A stretch of DNA of 64,000 nt, from assembly GCA_963681505.1 (NCBI GenBank), contig OY811971.1, forward strand, positions 17,314,234 to 17,378,233. The letters are read 5' to 3'. The position numbers and the translations under genes were made by a program. Positions 17,928-44,232 of this stretch are shown piece by piece. The notes under the pieces are model-generated. The model ran no database searches, had not been told where the DNA came from, and was given only the letters and a program-made list of their open reading frames with translations. The first letter of the stretch is position 1. Every line of letters begins with the position of its first letter. The stretch comes from Eunapius fragilis (lineage: Eukaryota > Porifera > Demospongiae > Spongillida > Spongillidae).

Positions 17928-18528
17928 CTTACGATCCTGAACTATACGTTAAATTGCCGTGGCGTCTAATTGGGACAAAAACGTTTAGCGTCGATGCTAG
18001 CCATAGAAACACCAGCACTGTTGTAAAGGCGGTTTGAAGGTCGCAACACATGCTCGGACAATCGATGATTGCAATCCAAAAATCTGGCGATGCCAGGGTA
18101 CGTCGTGACTCGTTACTCCAGTGCTAGCTGCTGTTTTTTGTGGGGGTATTCATGTTTTGTCGTCCCATGCAAATAGACGCGCCCCGCGGCATTTTACGGT
18201 ACATTAACGTATCCATTATAGTGTAAAACAACAACATTGTGTGACGTATGATACTACGCCTATAACCGAAACATGTGAGTAAACTAAAGAAACTATGATG
18301 TCATGGGACATATCTAATTAATTGCCTACGCATGAGCAGTGGGCGAACTATATTGAGTTTGTGCCACACCTCCTGGAAAAACCCTTTACAAAGGATACAA
18401 GTTGCTCAAACTGTTTACGAAGTGCAGCAGACTTTTTATTGTTGTCATCGCATATGCCACAGCTGATGACGCCATACTAGTAGGCCCGTAGCCACAGAGG
18501 GTGCCTTTGGATGCTGAAGTCCCCCTCC

Positions 18529-18571
<43 letters not shown>

Positions 18572-20075
18572 GCCGCTGGTCATCAGGTCCGCTTCACCGT
18601 GTAATGAATATATGGCATGTCAGCAGCTTCGTTACATAAGCACGGACGCGGCGCTTCAGATCAGTTTGCATGACATTCTGGCAACAAATGGCACCTTTAG
18701 ATAACACACTAAAATCTCCTCATCTAAACTAAATATCGCATGTGCACTCCGACTTCTAAAAAATCTGCATGCCCAATAGAAGTTAGTGTGAGTACTTTCG
18801 CCCATAGCGTGTAGGTTTTTAATTTTTGTACCCATATGAACGTACTATTTAAAAAAAGGCTGGCATTAAGGTTTCAATCCGTGCTGGCATTCAAGGTTTC
18901 GATCCGTAAATTGGCTGTCGAGAACAGCGAGAAAGGTAAAGAACAGAGCTGCTCTACAGTTGACCACTTCCCATACCCATGCACGAGGGTGAAGAAAGCT
19001 GCACAGCTACGATCCCTTCACCTTGACTGTCCTGTTTTCAAGCCAGAGTCTGCTGCGCGGAATAGCTCTATATATAGCGACGATGGGGCAATAATGCATC
19101 AGTAGAAAGGGTTATGGGGTTCAGTCGACCATAGAATTATAACCTTACGGAACGCTTCTATTGCTCCCATCTCTCCATCCCATCTCTCCATTGCATGGAG
19201 ACCTAAAAACATATCGCAGGACATGTATCAATTTATAATTCATATCAACTGACTGTTACAAAATAAAAGTTTAATTTCGACAACAAATGACTTGTTTACC
19301 TTGACCACTGAAATTGGTTTGAACATCGTGGTTTGGTCCTTAAACCGTCCTTAATGGTATGTAAACGATTAGTTTGGTTGACACTAATTCTGTAGTCAAT
19401 AGTATATATATGGTCTTAAAATGTCATGCGAAAAGAAATGAAATTACTGGGTATAATTATAATAATAAATTAATGACTTACCCCAGCCCCCAAGGGGGCT
19501 TTCCATATATCCATGCCAGTTTTGTTCCGTTGCACATCAATTTGTTTAAACCATTGCCAAGTACAACCTGCACTCCCACAAAAAGCGGGGTTATATCGCC
19601 AGTGGTCGATAACAACCAACCTTATATGCGCAGACCTTCGTATGTGCACACGAATATATAGCTGTCTATACATGTACAGATGATGATCATGTGCTGTTAT
19701 ATTATATCTCACCTGCAGAAGACTCCCTAGGTCCCACACTATCATATCCTAATCGATCTACATGCTTACAGTCCCATCCACACTATCGTACAATCTACAT
19801 CCTTGCATAGCAACACTGCATGTGGGTTACGCCTCCATATTTGGATGGGAGCATATTATATGTTCGTTCCTAGCTTATGTAGTGTGGTTTACATACCCCG
19901 TCGATCATGTGCCGGGCGTTATCGCTTGGTGAATGTCATTGACCCGTACAAAGCATTCATTCATTCATGCGGTTAATTAAGTCACGTGCATAATTTAGGA
20001 TTTATATTGTATATTAGCCTATATATTGTATATATCACAACAGCGGTGTCAGGTTTCGGGAGTGGGTGGCTCGAA
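17928..20075. other. Intergenic upstream of the ABCB gene; no gene recognised
   Basis: Contains a run of about 40 C at 18530-18569 and AT-rich sequence with several short inverted repeats. An open frame at 18836-19105 has no recognisable domain and no supporting signals. The last few hundred bases should hold the promoter of the ABCB gene beginning at 20076, but I see no decisive element. Confidence 0.4.
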
Positions 20076-34347
<14,272 letters not shown>

Positions 34348-35628
34348 ATCATAGGAACGCCCCTAATAGGGGGGGCCCCCAATGTCATATTATTCATTGA
34401 ATTTCTCTTAATATGGTATCACTTATTACCATGTAAGTTGAAAATCAATGAATAAAATGACTACGGGCCCCGCCTATGTAGGTGTAGGTGTCACATAATG
34501 TAGAGCGTGCATGCAGGACTGATTTGTATTACCAGGGAGAACAAATTATTTCTGGTATTATTTATACTGATCAATGTTTCTAAAATCAAATGGTACGTAC
34601 AGTTGTGTAGTCGCGTGACCACTTCCTTGCTGTCACAAGTAAAGTGATATTGAGGTGTATACGGCGTGTATTTGGCACGTGATTCTAGGTCGCATTGGAG
34701 AAACCGGTTTTTGAAAACGAGTGTTGCTTATTGGGAGTTGTGGTAGTTGGCCATATATAGTGGCTGTCGGTTTTGACCCTGAGCATGTATTTAGTCACGC
34801 TTGATCGGCCCCGGATTGCTGATCACAGTCTGTAACGAGACTCCTGTCGATCATATCGATCAGCAAGTCAGTGGCTTGCATTTGGGGGTATGTTCAAGTT
34901 TGCCACCTGTACTGATGAATTAGATGAAATTAAATTTCCCTGAATGAGTCAATCCTGTCATGCATGCCTTCACCAAACATGTACGTGTTAATTTTGATAT
35001 GACTCCCATAAAATGCACGATTCTGAATTCAGCACCATGCTCATACTAGTAATTAATCTGCTGAGACTGCGTGAAGTCTCGAGCAACAAAAGACCTGCGC
35101 AACATTTTCCTATGCAACCCATGCATTAACAATAAAGGCATGTAACGATCGCTTCTGATCGATCACGTGCACAATATATAACATTTTAAATTTACAGCGC
35201 TTGAAGTTTAAATTACATCAGTACTGCATGTAAATAATGTTCTGCACAATAGTTTGGGTTTACAATATATTTACTTGTGGTACAAATGTGTTAGTAAATA
35301 TGGTTACGTGACATCAACAGTGCAGTAAATATAAAGCTTTTATTTACAATAACGTGTGAAGGATTACCTGGTCCGCTGTTAGGAAGCCGGTAGCCCTTGA
35401 TGATCACACGGAGGACCTTAGTCATGTGTTGGAGCATATATGAGACTGGCTGTATGTGCAGTGTAAAGTCTTCTTATTGTTCTGTTCATGCGGTTAATAT
35501 ATAACTAAAGGTAATGATTATATATTGATTACAGGAATACACACACATATGGCTACCAACTGCACGACCTAACATATACTTATCATAACGCACTCACTCA
35601 CTCACTCATACAATACAACAATTTTATA
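34348..35628. other. 3' flank of the first ABCB gene; no further gene seen
   Basis: The stretch at about 34380-34900 recurs at 38152-38652 after the ABCB fragment there, and a shorter part (34480-34580) matches the 3' flank of the second ABCB gene at 53500-53598. Beyond 34900 it is AT-rich with no coding signal. A segment near 35160 (gatcacgtgcacaat) is partly repeated near 36270. Confidence 0.6.
34451..34456 (+). promoter_or_regulatory. Probable polyadenylation signal of the ABCB gene
   Basis: AATAAA about 105 bp after the stop codon at 34345-34347. In the ABCB fragment at 38 kb the matching place reads AATAAT, so the signal there is changed. Confidence 0.55.
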
Positions 35629-35780
35629 CTAAAAACTCTTCCTCTTCACTGTCCGTCTTATAATTGTTCCCAACACAGAAGCTGCATTGCCACGTTGGAT
35701 GGCAACTGAGAGTCTCTGAGTGGGGTATGCAAAGGAGTAATCCTTCGGTGATCGAGACCCTTCGAGGTGCGCGCGCAAGC
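35629..35780 (-). CDS. Candidate terminal exon of an unrecognised gene
   Basis: On the minus strand a TCTCTACAG acceptor at 35781-35789 opens a 152-bp frame that runs 49 sense codons to a TAG at 35629-35631. The translation has a natural composition, with PKDYSFAYPTQRLSVAIQRG followed by NAASVLGTIIRRTVKRK. It is too short to carry a known domain that I can name. The upstream exons would lie between 35.8 kb and the saposin-like gene or beyond, and I did not find them. Confidence 0.4.
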
Positions 35781-36842
35781 CTGTAGAGACTTTAACAATA
35801 CTATAAAGGGATTAACCTAACACCTATACAAAACATCACAATGGTACTTCCTATAGTCCATAGGCCCCCATAAGCATGAAGTGACCGACATAGCGGAAAT
35901 GTCACATATAGAATACAATAATTACATACTCATTTGCACCCGGCAACATTTGATTGATTTAATAGTAAATACAATGTAACTCCAAATTTTTATGCAGGTG
36001 TACTGCTCACACCTTTTTAAAATCAATATTCATATATAAGCCTTGAATGCCAATTTACTTAGTGCTATATAAATTGTAATATTATAAAATTATATATCAG
36101 ATGATTACTACTATTTGGATGAAGTGAATTCTGGTGTGGGGTGGCAGATCAAGGTAGTGTATGATGTCTGCGTGAAGTTTGGAACAAAAGAAGATCTGCC
36201 CAATATGTAACCCTCCACAACGAAGGCCTGTGTTACTGCATGAGCCACGATCCGTGGCTTCTGACAGATCACGTGCACAATTTACAGCGCTTGAATTTAC
36301 ATATACTTCATGCGTGTGCATTAACAAATACAAATTCATGTTTACAAATATAGTATAGGTGTTTATTTTCCTACTACCATATACACGCTCATACCATGCA
36401 CGCAACCCCACTGTATCCAACACATACACTTCCTTCCCTCTCCATCTGCTAGTGGTCAGTAGCATGCAGCATTCTTTTGCTTCTTCTAAACAGTGCTACG
36501 GTACAGACATTGTAAGTAGTGCAGTTTTAGATGGGACTGGCATATATATTTGTGGGACTTGAAATCTAAACCGTTTTATGCACGCACTGGTAATGCGTGG
36601 CTGAAATCACACCCATACGATGCACGAGGCTGGCATTTTTTTTCTTTCACTGCTGACTTTCGTGTGTCCATGCATGTTGGCAGTCACGATGTGCGAACGA
36701 GATAACAACGACGCTATTGATCACTTTGCTATTTTAAGGGTACGGTGTTAATAGTTAAAATAAAATTAAACGCACTCATTTCCGCACTATCCATATACCT
36801 AATATTTGCAAACTTCTTGCTTGGGATTGACAATGTTTGGAC
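35781..36842. other. No gene recognised; left part of a duplicated segment from about 36510
   Basis: AT-rich sequence. From about 36510 it matches 50440-50730 in the same orientation, which is the upstream part of the saposin-like gene duplication. Confidence 0.5.
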
Positions 36843-36852
36843 TATATATAAA
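36843..36852 (+). promoter_or_regulatory. TATA box of the saposin-like gene
   Basis: TATATATAA about 50 bp before the start codon at 36899, a normal spacing for a short 5' leader. The same bases are missing from the copy at 50.7 kb, where a deletion of about 180 bp removes this box and the signal-peptide exon. Confidence 0.5.
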
Positions 36853-36898
36853 TCAGTAAGTCCATCACCCTTCCATGCAGTATAGATCAGACCCATAA

Positions 36899-37051
36899 AT
36901 GATGAAAGAGATCTTGCTACTTTGTGCCCTTCTGGCTGTAACCATAGCTCTTCCTCACAAGGAGGTAAGAGAAAGCAATGGAATCATTTTGGAGACGGAA
37001 AGTGACCTGTTGGTGGATCAAAATGGAGAAGAAGATGATGATGACGACGAC

Positions 37052-37135
<84 letters not shown>

Positions 37136-37741
37136 CGAGATATGCTGATAGCGCTCCTTATGTTCAGCGGGAGTGAAAAGACAACAGAATTGGTAGAAGT
37201 CACAAAGCGCCATGTACCTAAGCACAAATGTTTCAGAGAAATATCCATTTCCTAGCAGCGATTTCGAGAGATAATAAACGACCAATCGGTCAAATGCACA
37301 GTATGCAAGTTTCTCGCTAAGCGTGTACAAGCAATATGCAAATTGCCCGAGGTAAGATCTTTAATTAACTGCTGTTGCTGGTGTTTCTATTCCGAAACGC
37401 ATGCACGCACACATTCGCACACGAATATCCATGCACATGCAGGCGGCTGCGAAAGCGGCTCTACTCAAAGCGTGCTCCCTTGTGCCTTTTCCAGGCTCTA
37501 CTGCGGTAAGTCTCTCGTTCCTCTGACTTAGCTTACGGGCATATCATGTTCCATATCTCCACCGAAGTGCAAACTCATCGTGAATAAATTCTTCCCAAGA
37601 CTTTACAACGGCGTCTGCAAGGAGGGTCAGGTTAGCGTATTATATTACAACCGCACATAAGTGTTATTGTATATATTGTTTTCCTCCGTGCAGACTCCAG
37701 AGAGACTCTGCCAAAAAATAAAGTTGTGTCCGACCATAGTG
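36899..37741 (+). CDS. Secreted saposin-like (SapB domain) protein
   Basis: Proposed exons, all phase 0: 36899-36964, 37256-37351, 37443-37505, 37568-37630, 37694-37741 or slightly beyond. Exon 1 encodes a start and a hydrophobic signal peptide (MKEILLLCALLAVTIA) with donor GAG|gtaaga. Exon 2, after a tttcctag acceptor, has SVKCTVCKFLAKRVQAIC. Later exons add LLKACSLVP, then ACKLIVNKFFPRLYNGVC, and TPERLCQKIKLCP. The order CxxC, C, C, C, C with that spacing is the six-cysteine saposin B fold, plus two extra cysteines. Such proteins bind or permeabilise lipid membranes in lysosomes, granules or secretions. The alternative reading keeps exon 1 open through a long GAT tract as poly-Asp and stops at 37253. 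I favour splicing, because donor and acceptor are in phase and the SapB pattern follows. The last exon's end is uncertain: either a gtaagc donor or a stop about 50 bp further on. Confidence 0.7.
37035..37134. repeat. (GAT)n trinucleotide repeat
   Basis: About 30 GAT/GAC triplets. On the plus strand this reads as poly-Asp in frame with the signal-peptide exon, but in the spliced model it is intronic. The copy at 50.77 kb has only a few triplets here. Confidence 0.9.
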
Positions 37742-38041
37742 GTAAGCCCTAGCTATATAGGTAGCCGATACGTGAATTTTTATTGGTAATTTATTGTTCT
37801 AAAACTTCAGCTTGCAAGTCAATAAGATGAATTCTCCACGCTGCACATTAATGTACTGGACGCTGCTTTATTTTGACATTTAGGTGTAAGTCTATATAGA
37901 ACGTTGCAAATTAAACATTTTCACATCACCGTTAAAGAGAATTAAATTAAGTTTACTGGATGCATGTGACAATCAAAGGAATTAATGGCTCTCTCGATAG
38001 TTTTCATTATAAATTGATATAATTGAAGCTTGTACAGCAAA

Positions 38042-38652
38042 CTGCTGATGTCATAGCCGTGATCAAGGGCGGGCAGGTGGTTGAGAGTGGCACACACATG
38101 GAGCTGATGAAGACGAAAGGACTCTACTACAAGTTGAACCGCTACCAGGCCCCAAAGGCAGTATTATTTATTGAATTTCTCTTATTAGGGTATCACCTAT
38201 GACCATGTATGTTGAAAAGCAATGAATAATATAACTTCGGGCCCTGCCTATGTAGGTGTAGGTGTCACATAATAATGTAGAGCGTGCATGCACGACTACC
38301 GCGCGGGGAAAATATTTATAACCGATCAATGTTACTCAAGTCAAATGATACAGTTGTGTAGTCGCGTGACCACTTCCTTGCCGTCACAAGTAAAAAGTGA
38401 TATTACTGTATATTGAGGTGTATACGGCGTGTATTTGGCACGTGATTCTAGGTTGTACTGGGGAAACCGGTTTTTGAAAACGAGTAGGAAGCCGCGTGTT
38501 GCTTATCGGGAGTTGTGGCAGGTGACCTTATATAGTCGGATTTGACCATTAATTCCGCTTGATCGGTCGCGGATTGCTGATCGCAATCCATTTCTGTTCC
38601 GGATCGATTAGCAAGTCAGTGGCTTGCATTTGGGCCGGGTATGTTCAAGTTT
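38042..38652 (+). pseudogene. ABCB gene fragment: end of last exon plus 3' flank
   Basis: Bases 38042-38150 match the first ABCB gene from the [19 protein letters not shown] region to the LNRYQ codons. The remaining roughly 120 bp of coding end and the stop are deleted, and the 3' flank then follows to about 38652. It has no upstream exons. It is a third partial copy, in the same orientation as the first gene. Confidence 0.9.
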
Positions 38653-38999
38653 GTTATACACATTGCGTTTAACTGCGTATAACTGAGTATATGGCGTGGT
38701 CTCACCCGTCAGTTATACACATTGCGTATAACTCATGATTTTTAAAACCCACATGTCAAGCTTCAAGTGAAAAGCAACGTACTTTATACTTCTCGTTTAC
38801 GTAGTAACTTAGCGCTCAATCGTACATTACTTCATCAGGTCAACAAGTCAATAATTATGTACGATGTCATTTTTGTATCTTGCTACCCAGTTGCTGAGCA
38901 TAAGTGTATCTAATTGCGGAAGCCCGTAGAGTTTAGTGTACACTGATGTAAGTTTAATTAACAGAGTTTTGGTCTGCGCATGTTTTCAATACACCTGTG

Positions 39000-39280
39000 A
39001 CCTATTTTGTTGTTCTGCAGAATCTTCGCCTTTTTGTGTATGGTGTGCAACATTCAGAACATCGCACAGGTTGTTTGAAGCCAAGTGTTGCCTATGTTAC
39101 AGGTGACCATAAAAGTGGCCTCACTGTGCATAGTGCTTCTTATATCTTGGCAATGTGTGGTAAGTTCAATGGGTGCTGCTGTGTGTATGATGTGCAATAT
39201 TTAGAATATCATACAGGTTGCAATTGTTTGAAGCCAAGTGTTGCCTTTCTTACAGGATGTCCAACATGGTGTCCTTAGAG
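39000..39280. repeat. Satellite-like repeat, left part
   Basis: Degenerate copies of a unit of about 130-150 bp that includes GTGTATGGTGTGCAACATTC, a CACAGGTTG segment and TTACAGGATGTCCAACATGG. The same unit continues at 45607-46130, so the transposons listed between 39281 and 45606 are inserted into one array. Confidence 0.75.
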
Positions 39281-39546
39281 CAGTGGCGGACCCAGGGGGG
39301 GGGGGGGGGGGGCACCGGGGGCCTGTGCCCCCCCCCCCCCCCTTTCGTTCGTCTAATTATGTACTCTTAGTCGCGCAATATAGCGTTTTCAATTGCATTT
39401 TGAACGTACAGCGACCAAAAGCGTCCATATCCCCCTCCCGCACCCACCCCCTTTCGGTGAACCACGCCCATTTCTCACTTAATAATAACTTTTCATTATT
39501 TGTGCTCCCCCCCTCACCCCTTTCAAAATTCCTGGATCCGCCCCTG
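39281..39546. mobile_element. hAT-like MITE (266 bp) inserted in the satellite
   Basis: Left end CAGTGGCGGACCCAGG, right end CAGGGGCGGATCCAGG on the opposite strand. Contains a poly(G) and a poly(C) run. Flanking satellite bases TTAGAG and TGGAG suggest a degraded target duplication. Confidence 0.7.
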
Positions 39547-39566
39547 TGGAGTGCATGGTTCAGGTA

Positions 39567-40546
39567 ACACAGGGAAACGTTTCATAATCCCAGCCTTGGG
39601 TTTTTAGGGTGGTTCTTAACAAAATACCATCCTGGAATTGAGCGTCTAGCATGGGAATATCGCAAAAACCATCCTGGGCAGTGGCGGCAGAAGGGTGGGG
39701 GGGGGGGGGGGGGGGGGGGGAGGGGCTGGAGGGTCTCGAGCCCCCCCAAAAATGGCATTGGAGGGGCTGAGCCCCTCCTATAACTAAAGGTCCTGAAATA
39801 ATATACGTATTGTTAACTTATTACAATGCGGCGCTGACACTCGGCTATCGTATCAAATCGTTTACATGTACAGACGAACGAGCGTAACTGTCGTCGCCTC
39901 AATTGCTATATCCTGCAGCTGTTCTATCACGTGCTGGACAAAATGAAGCGAAGGCAGTTTCATTTGGATGAAGTGTGGTCATTGAAAGGGGATAAAATTC
40001 GATCCCACGTTGCCAACAGCTAACTGTTCTGCAGAGAACTTGCCTCAACCTAGCATTGATTTTGAGCAGCTAACTGTTCAGCGGAATTACCTCCGTCTAC
40101 TTCTAACTGTCCGGAGGAGCTGCAGCCAGAAGACATGCAGGGTTATGTTTATGTCCATACAACTGCATATATTATGCTGTTTTTGAAATACTTATAGGCA
40201 GTACCAGTTGGCACAAGCAGCGACATCGGAAGACGAGAAGAACCTGCACCCATTGGTTAGTTTGAGGTGCATTAATTGCTACTACTGCCGCGACTGCACG
40301 TGCTGTAGCAATAAGAGTGAGATTTATCAGCCTAAACAGATGGAAGTCTGCCAAGAAAGGCAGAAATTTCATGATATCATGGTACAAAAAATATCCTTGG
40401 ATAGCGCTATGTCTAACCAAAAATAAAGTGTTCTGCATATACTGTCACTATGCATACGCATGTACACATCATTTCGATGAAGCTGTGTAACAGATTTTGG
40501 GTCAGTGTAAAAGTATTAATGAATTTAATTATCGTCGCTTTTAGAG

Positions 40547-40581
<35 letters not shown>

Positions 40582-40875
40582 CTTATATACCTTCCGCCGC
40601 CGCTGCTGAGTGGGATTTGGCGTCCAGGGTGAGAATAGCCTAAAAACCATGCTGGGTTTGTCGAACAAAAACCGTGTGAGCTCATTCTTATTCATTGCTT
40701 CAACATGGTTTTTGTTCGACATACCCAGCATGGTTTTTAGGCTATTCCCACCCTGGACGCCAAATCCCAGGATGGTTTTTGCGATATTCCCATGCTAGAC
40801 GCTCAATTCCAGGATGGCTTTTTGTTAAAAACCACCCTAAAAACCCAAGGCTGGGATTTTGAAACTTTTTCCTGT
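39567..40875. mobile_element. Palindromic MITE with TAA flanks, interrupted by a second MITE
   Basis: Ends read CACAGGGAAACGTTTCA and, on the other strand, CACAGGAAAAAGTTTCA, each next to TAA. The arms are long inverted copies, including AATTGAGCGTCTAGCATGGG and an inner TTTGGCGTCCAGGGTG. The left arm is split by the element at 39679-40605. A 3-bp TAA duplication fits PIF/Harbinger-type insertion, inferred only. Confidence 0.7.
39679..40605. mobile_element. hAT-like MITE nested in the palindromic element (927 bp)
   Basis: Left end CAGTGGCGGCAGAAGG, right end CAGCGGCGGCGGAAGG on the opposite strand. It contains a poly(G) run near the left end and a poly(C) run near the right. The host arm resumes with GGGATTTGGCGTCC directly after it. 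A short open frame inside (40208-40426) has no recognised domain. Confidence 0.7.
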
Positions 40876-41206
40876 GTAAGCTCCCTAGAAAAAAATCTTG
40901 CAACGGTTTGCCAAGACTTACCAAGTCTTAGCACGTCGTGTCAAGATTTTGTAAGGTCTTGACAAGACTTATTAAGTCTTATCAAGTCTTATCAAGACTT
41001 GCTAAGACAATTGTGGCCATGTATGAACTCATTAGTATCCTTGACGCGTCATAGCGTAATAAATTACGAGTCACTGGTCCTCTCAGATTTATACTTGTTA
41101 ATCGATTATATACACATACACTTACAACAGACATACACCATAGAATATAAAGCAAACCATACGAAACGAAAGCAGTATAATACATGAACAAGAAAGTAGT
41201 CACATA

Positions 41207-44145
41207 TTAGTTATGATCATATTTATTGGGCTGTCTGATTGCATACAAATTATTATCATGGCCTTCAACTAAGACTGCTTTTGAAACTATTTTATCAAGA
41301 AAAATACAATTAAGTCTGGAAGTGGCAGAATGTTGGACTTTGATAAATATGTCAAGTGCTGTAAAAAGGTCTAGTTCCTTGTATGCTTTTAGATTGTCTC
41401 TGCAACATGGGCCTGCATCGCTGTACCATGAGGTGCACACTAATAAAGGTTGTACTACTGCTTTGGGTGAAGGTGTGTTGATGAAAAACTGAATGCAACC
41501 AAACATAAGTTTATCTTCATCACTGATGTATACACATACTGAGCTGTTGCGCTTTCCCTTTTCTGAAATAATCTTTGAGCAGAAGAGAACGTTATTCTTT
41601 AGACATTTTGAGTACTTTATTATAGTATCACCACAATTCAAGAGATTTCTTTCTTCTTCTGTTGTAGGACTTGAATACCCAGCTCCACAGAGATATGCAT
41701 GCTCTCCAACACATATGTAAGCATGTGAGTGAAATGGTAGAAAGTGCAAGTTCAAATAATGCATCACTGTCATATTTTCATGCTGTGCCAAAGATGAATG
41801 TAAAAATTGCAGTGTCTGTGTGATGTCAATGTTGAAAACTAATTGCTCTAATACATTGCCTTTTCCATGGTACATATGCTTCAATAGACCGTTTTTACTC
41901 TCAGTGCAAAATGCAGAATGAGTCCACAATGGTCCCAGCAATCTAACATAATTTGCAACATGGTTAAGTTGATGCATATTATAAGTACAGGTTTTATCGC
42001 CATAAAGATCTGGTACCATTTCATAAAACTCATTTAACATTAATTCAGCTGCATTGATTTGATCAGACGTTATCTTCTCTTGCAGAAGAATGTGCACAGC
42101 ACATACAAAAAGAGCAAAGTGGTGCAAATAAAGAGGTGGAAGATATCCTTGAAGAAGAGGAAGAGAATAATAGAGAAGCCAATTTTTTAACTCTGATGCT
42201 TTCCAATAATTTCTATGTAATATACTTCTGGGGCATCGACTTATTTCATGAGGAGGACGTTGCTTTAGAAGTACTGCATCTATTTCTGAGATCTTATTGC
42301 CCAAATAAAAAGGACATTTGTGATTGCTTGAATTGAACCACAAATTAATTAACATTCTTGTGACTCCTTCTAATAACGGATGCATGTAGTCTACAGGAAC
42401 AGATTTAACCAGATCTAATGAATCAGCTAAAGGTGATATTCCTAACACCCCATTAATAGCAGTACCTGTTCTCAATGCTTCCATTCCATCATCTATGACG
42501 TCTTTATGTGTTCGGAGAGGATACTTCTTTGGTAAATAAACTCTGGCACCATTCTGTTTACGTTTTCCAGGATGAAGACAAGTGGGACAGCCAAATTTTC
42601 CGTTAAACTGCTTTTCACACAAAACACTTGCTTTAGCTGGTGCATCAAAAATACCTAACACTAATTTGGCATGGTAAAGTTTTGGGCCAATTGGTGTTTG
42701 TATGATAACTCCATGCTCCTTCAGTTGCTGGATAGATTTCACAACAGGTTTCAACAATACATTCATGTCTGGTTTTCTTGATCCCTGCCAAATGCCACAT
42801 AGTATAATGTTCTCACCTTTAAAACGTACTTGGGGAGGTAGGTTCTGGATTAATAAGTACACTGGCCAAAGAGAAGTCTTGCTAGACTTAAACAGTGCAA
42901 CACCATCGGTAGAGATGCCTAGAGCCAGAAATCTGTTTGTCTGAAGATCAGCATCTTTGCGGAGAGTATCCCCACTCCAAATATCATCAATTGTGTCATG
43001 TTCAGTGTGAGGTTTGTGTGCCTCCAATTCAGTCCAATTACCTGTATGGTGGTGGGATTATTTAAAAGCTTTTCTTACTTAAAAAAAATGCACATTTCCC
43101 CCCCCCCCCCCCCATACATATGCATCTTCTAAATTGACTCACGTGATACTATGGTTTGCAATGATTTTGCAATGGAAATATGAATCATATTGCCATATTC
43201 TGAACTGCAATTTTCACAGTTTGCTGTTCCATGGCAAGGCGATGAACACTCACTGCAAACTTTAGAGCATGTGTAAGGTGCGGTGAATTTGTGAAAAAAT
43301 TTCTTTAGTTGGTGTAAACTCTTGGGTAATTTGTTTGATGAAGGGCAAATCACTTGCAGCAGATTTAACAATTCTTCGATAGCTTTGTATGGCAGCTTAG
43401 CTATTTTTGCATACTTCAGGATGCAAAAATAAGCACCACAAACTGTCACTGTTGAATCATTATAGAGTGGCCCAAATGAAGACTCTGGAATACTTTCCAT
43501 GTTCAATGTACAGCTCATTGGTTCTTCCTCTTGTTCGCTTGATGAAGAATGTGAATATTCTTCCTCAGAATCACTGTCATTTTCTGACACAGGCCTCGAC
43601 AATTCACTTGCACCATCACTTGCACCACTTGTGTACATGTCATCACCTCTTTCAGCTTCGAACACATATGCATCGAACCATCAACATCAATTGCCTCTTG
43701 ATTCCCTTCATTGCTGTCCATTATTCCAGTATCTAATGTAGTAACATGCAGTTATATAACACAACCAAAACTACACTGATTTATAGACACTTACCTATTG
43801 CTACAGGCAGATCTGCATCTGCTGGTCTTTGATCACTGGTGCTGCATTCGCCGCTATCATGATGACTAGCTGATGTTAAATCTTCATTGTCAACTGAGTG
43901 GTGTACTTTAGGTCTGCACCGGGGGTAGATGAAATAATTGCTTCATACATGCACTTATGGGATATGTACGACCGTGTAACAATTAATGAATCGAATTTAT
44001 TAAATTAATTATAGCTACAAGGTCAATGAGCCATCCAATACCTTTTTGTTTTCTGATGATTCCACATTGTAGTTCTAGGCACTGGTACTAAAGGGTCTCT
44101 TAAGTACTGTCGATAGCCTCTACGCAATTGTTCTGGTCTCTCCAT
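41207..44145 (-). CDS. CACTA/KDZ-like transposase (possibly frameshifted)
   Basis: Exons on the minus strand: 44145-44042 (start MERPEQLRRGYRQYL), 43913-43795, 43732-43143 and 43041-41207. The last exon encodes about 610 residues with the hallmark order of this transposase family: LALGISTDGVALFKS, a SLWPVYLLIQNLP segment, an NVLLKPVV stretch, a FGCPTCLHPGKR zinc-like pair, a VDYMHPLLEGVTRM motif and DLYGDKTCTYNMHQLNHV. This matches transposase proteins widespread in fish and invertebrates and related to CACTA (Transposase_21) enzymes. Exon 3 contributes a TVCGAYFCILKYAKIAKLPY segment and CxxC pairs near its end (CSKVCSECSSPC). Between about 43660 and 43690 the frame changes, so this copy carries a small frameshift or an unrecognised intron. 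It should cut and paste the element by binding its ends. Confidence 0.8.
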
Positions 44146-44232
44146 TTTTCAGCCGCACGTGCCAAATAGTAGAGATTATAATTTTTTATTAAAACATATC
44201 CCATATCATCTGCACGTGTTCAATATTAAGCT

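Noticed and set aside
36899-37255. Secreted poly-aspartate protein
   Set aside because: Possible as read, but the in-phase donor and acceptor and the saposin pattern beyond them make the acidic tract more likely intronic.
42136-42336. Plus-strand open frames across 41.2-43.0 kb
   Set aside because: Shadows of the 610-residue transposase exon on the minus strand.
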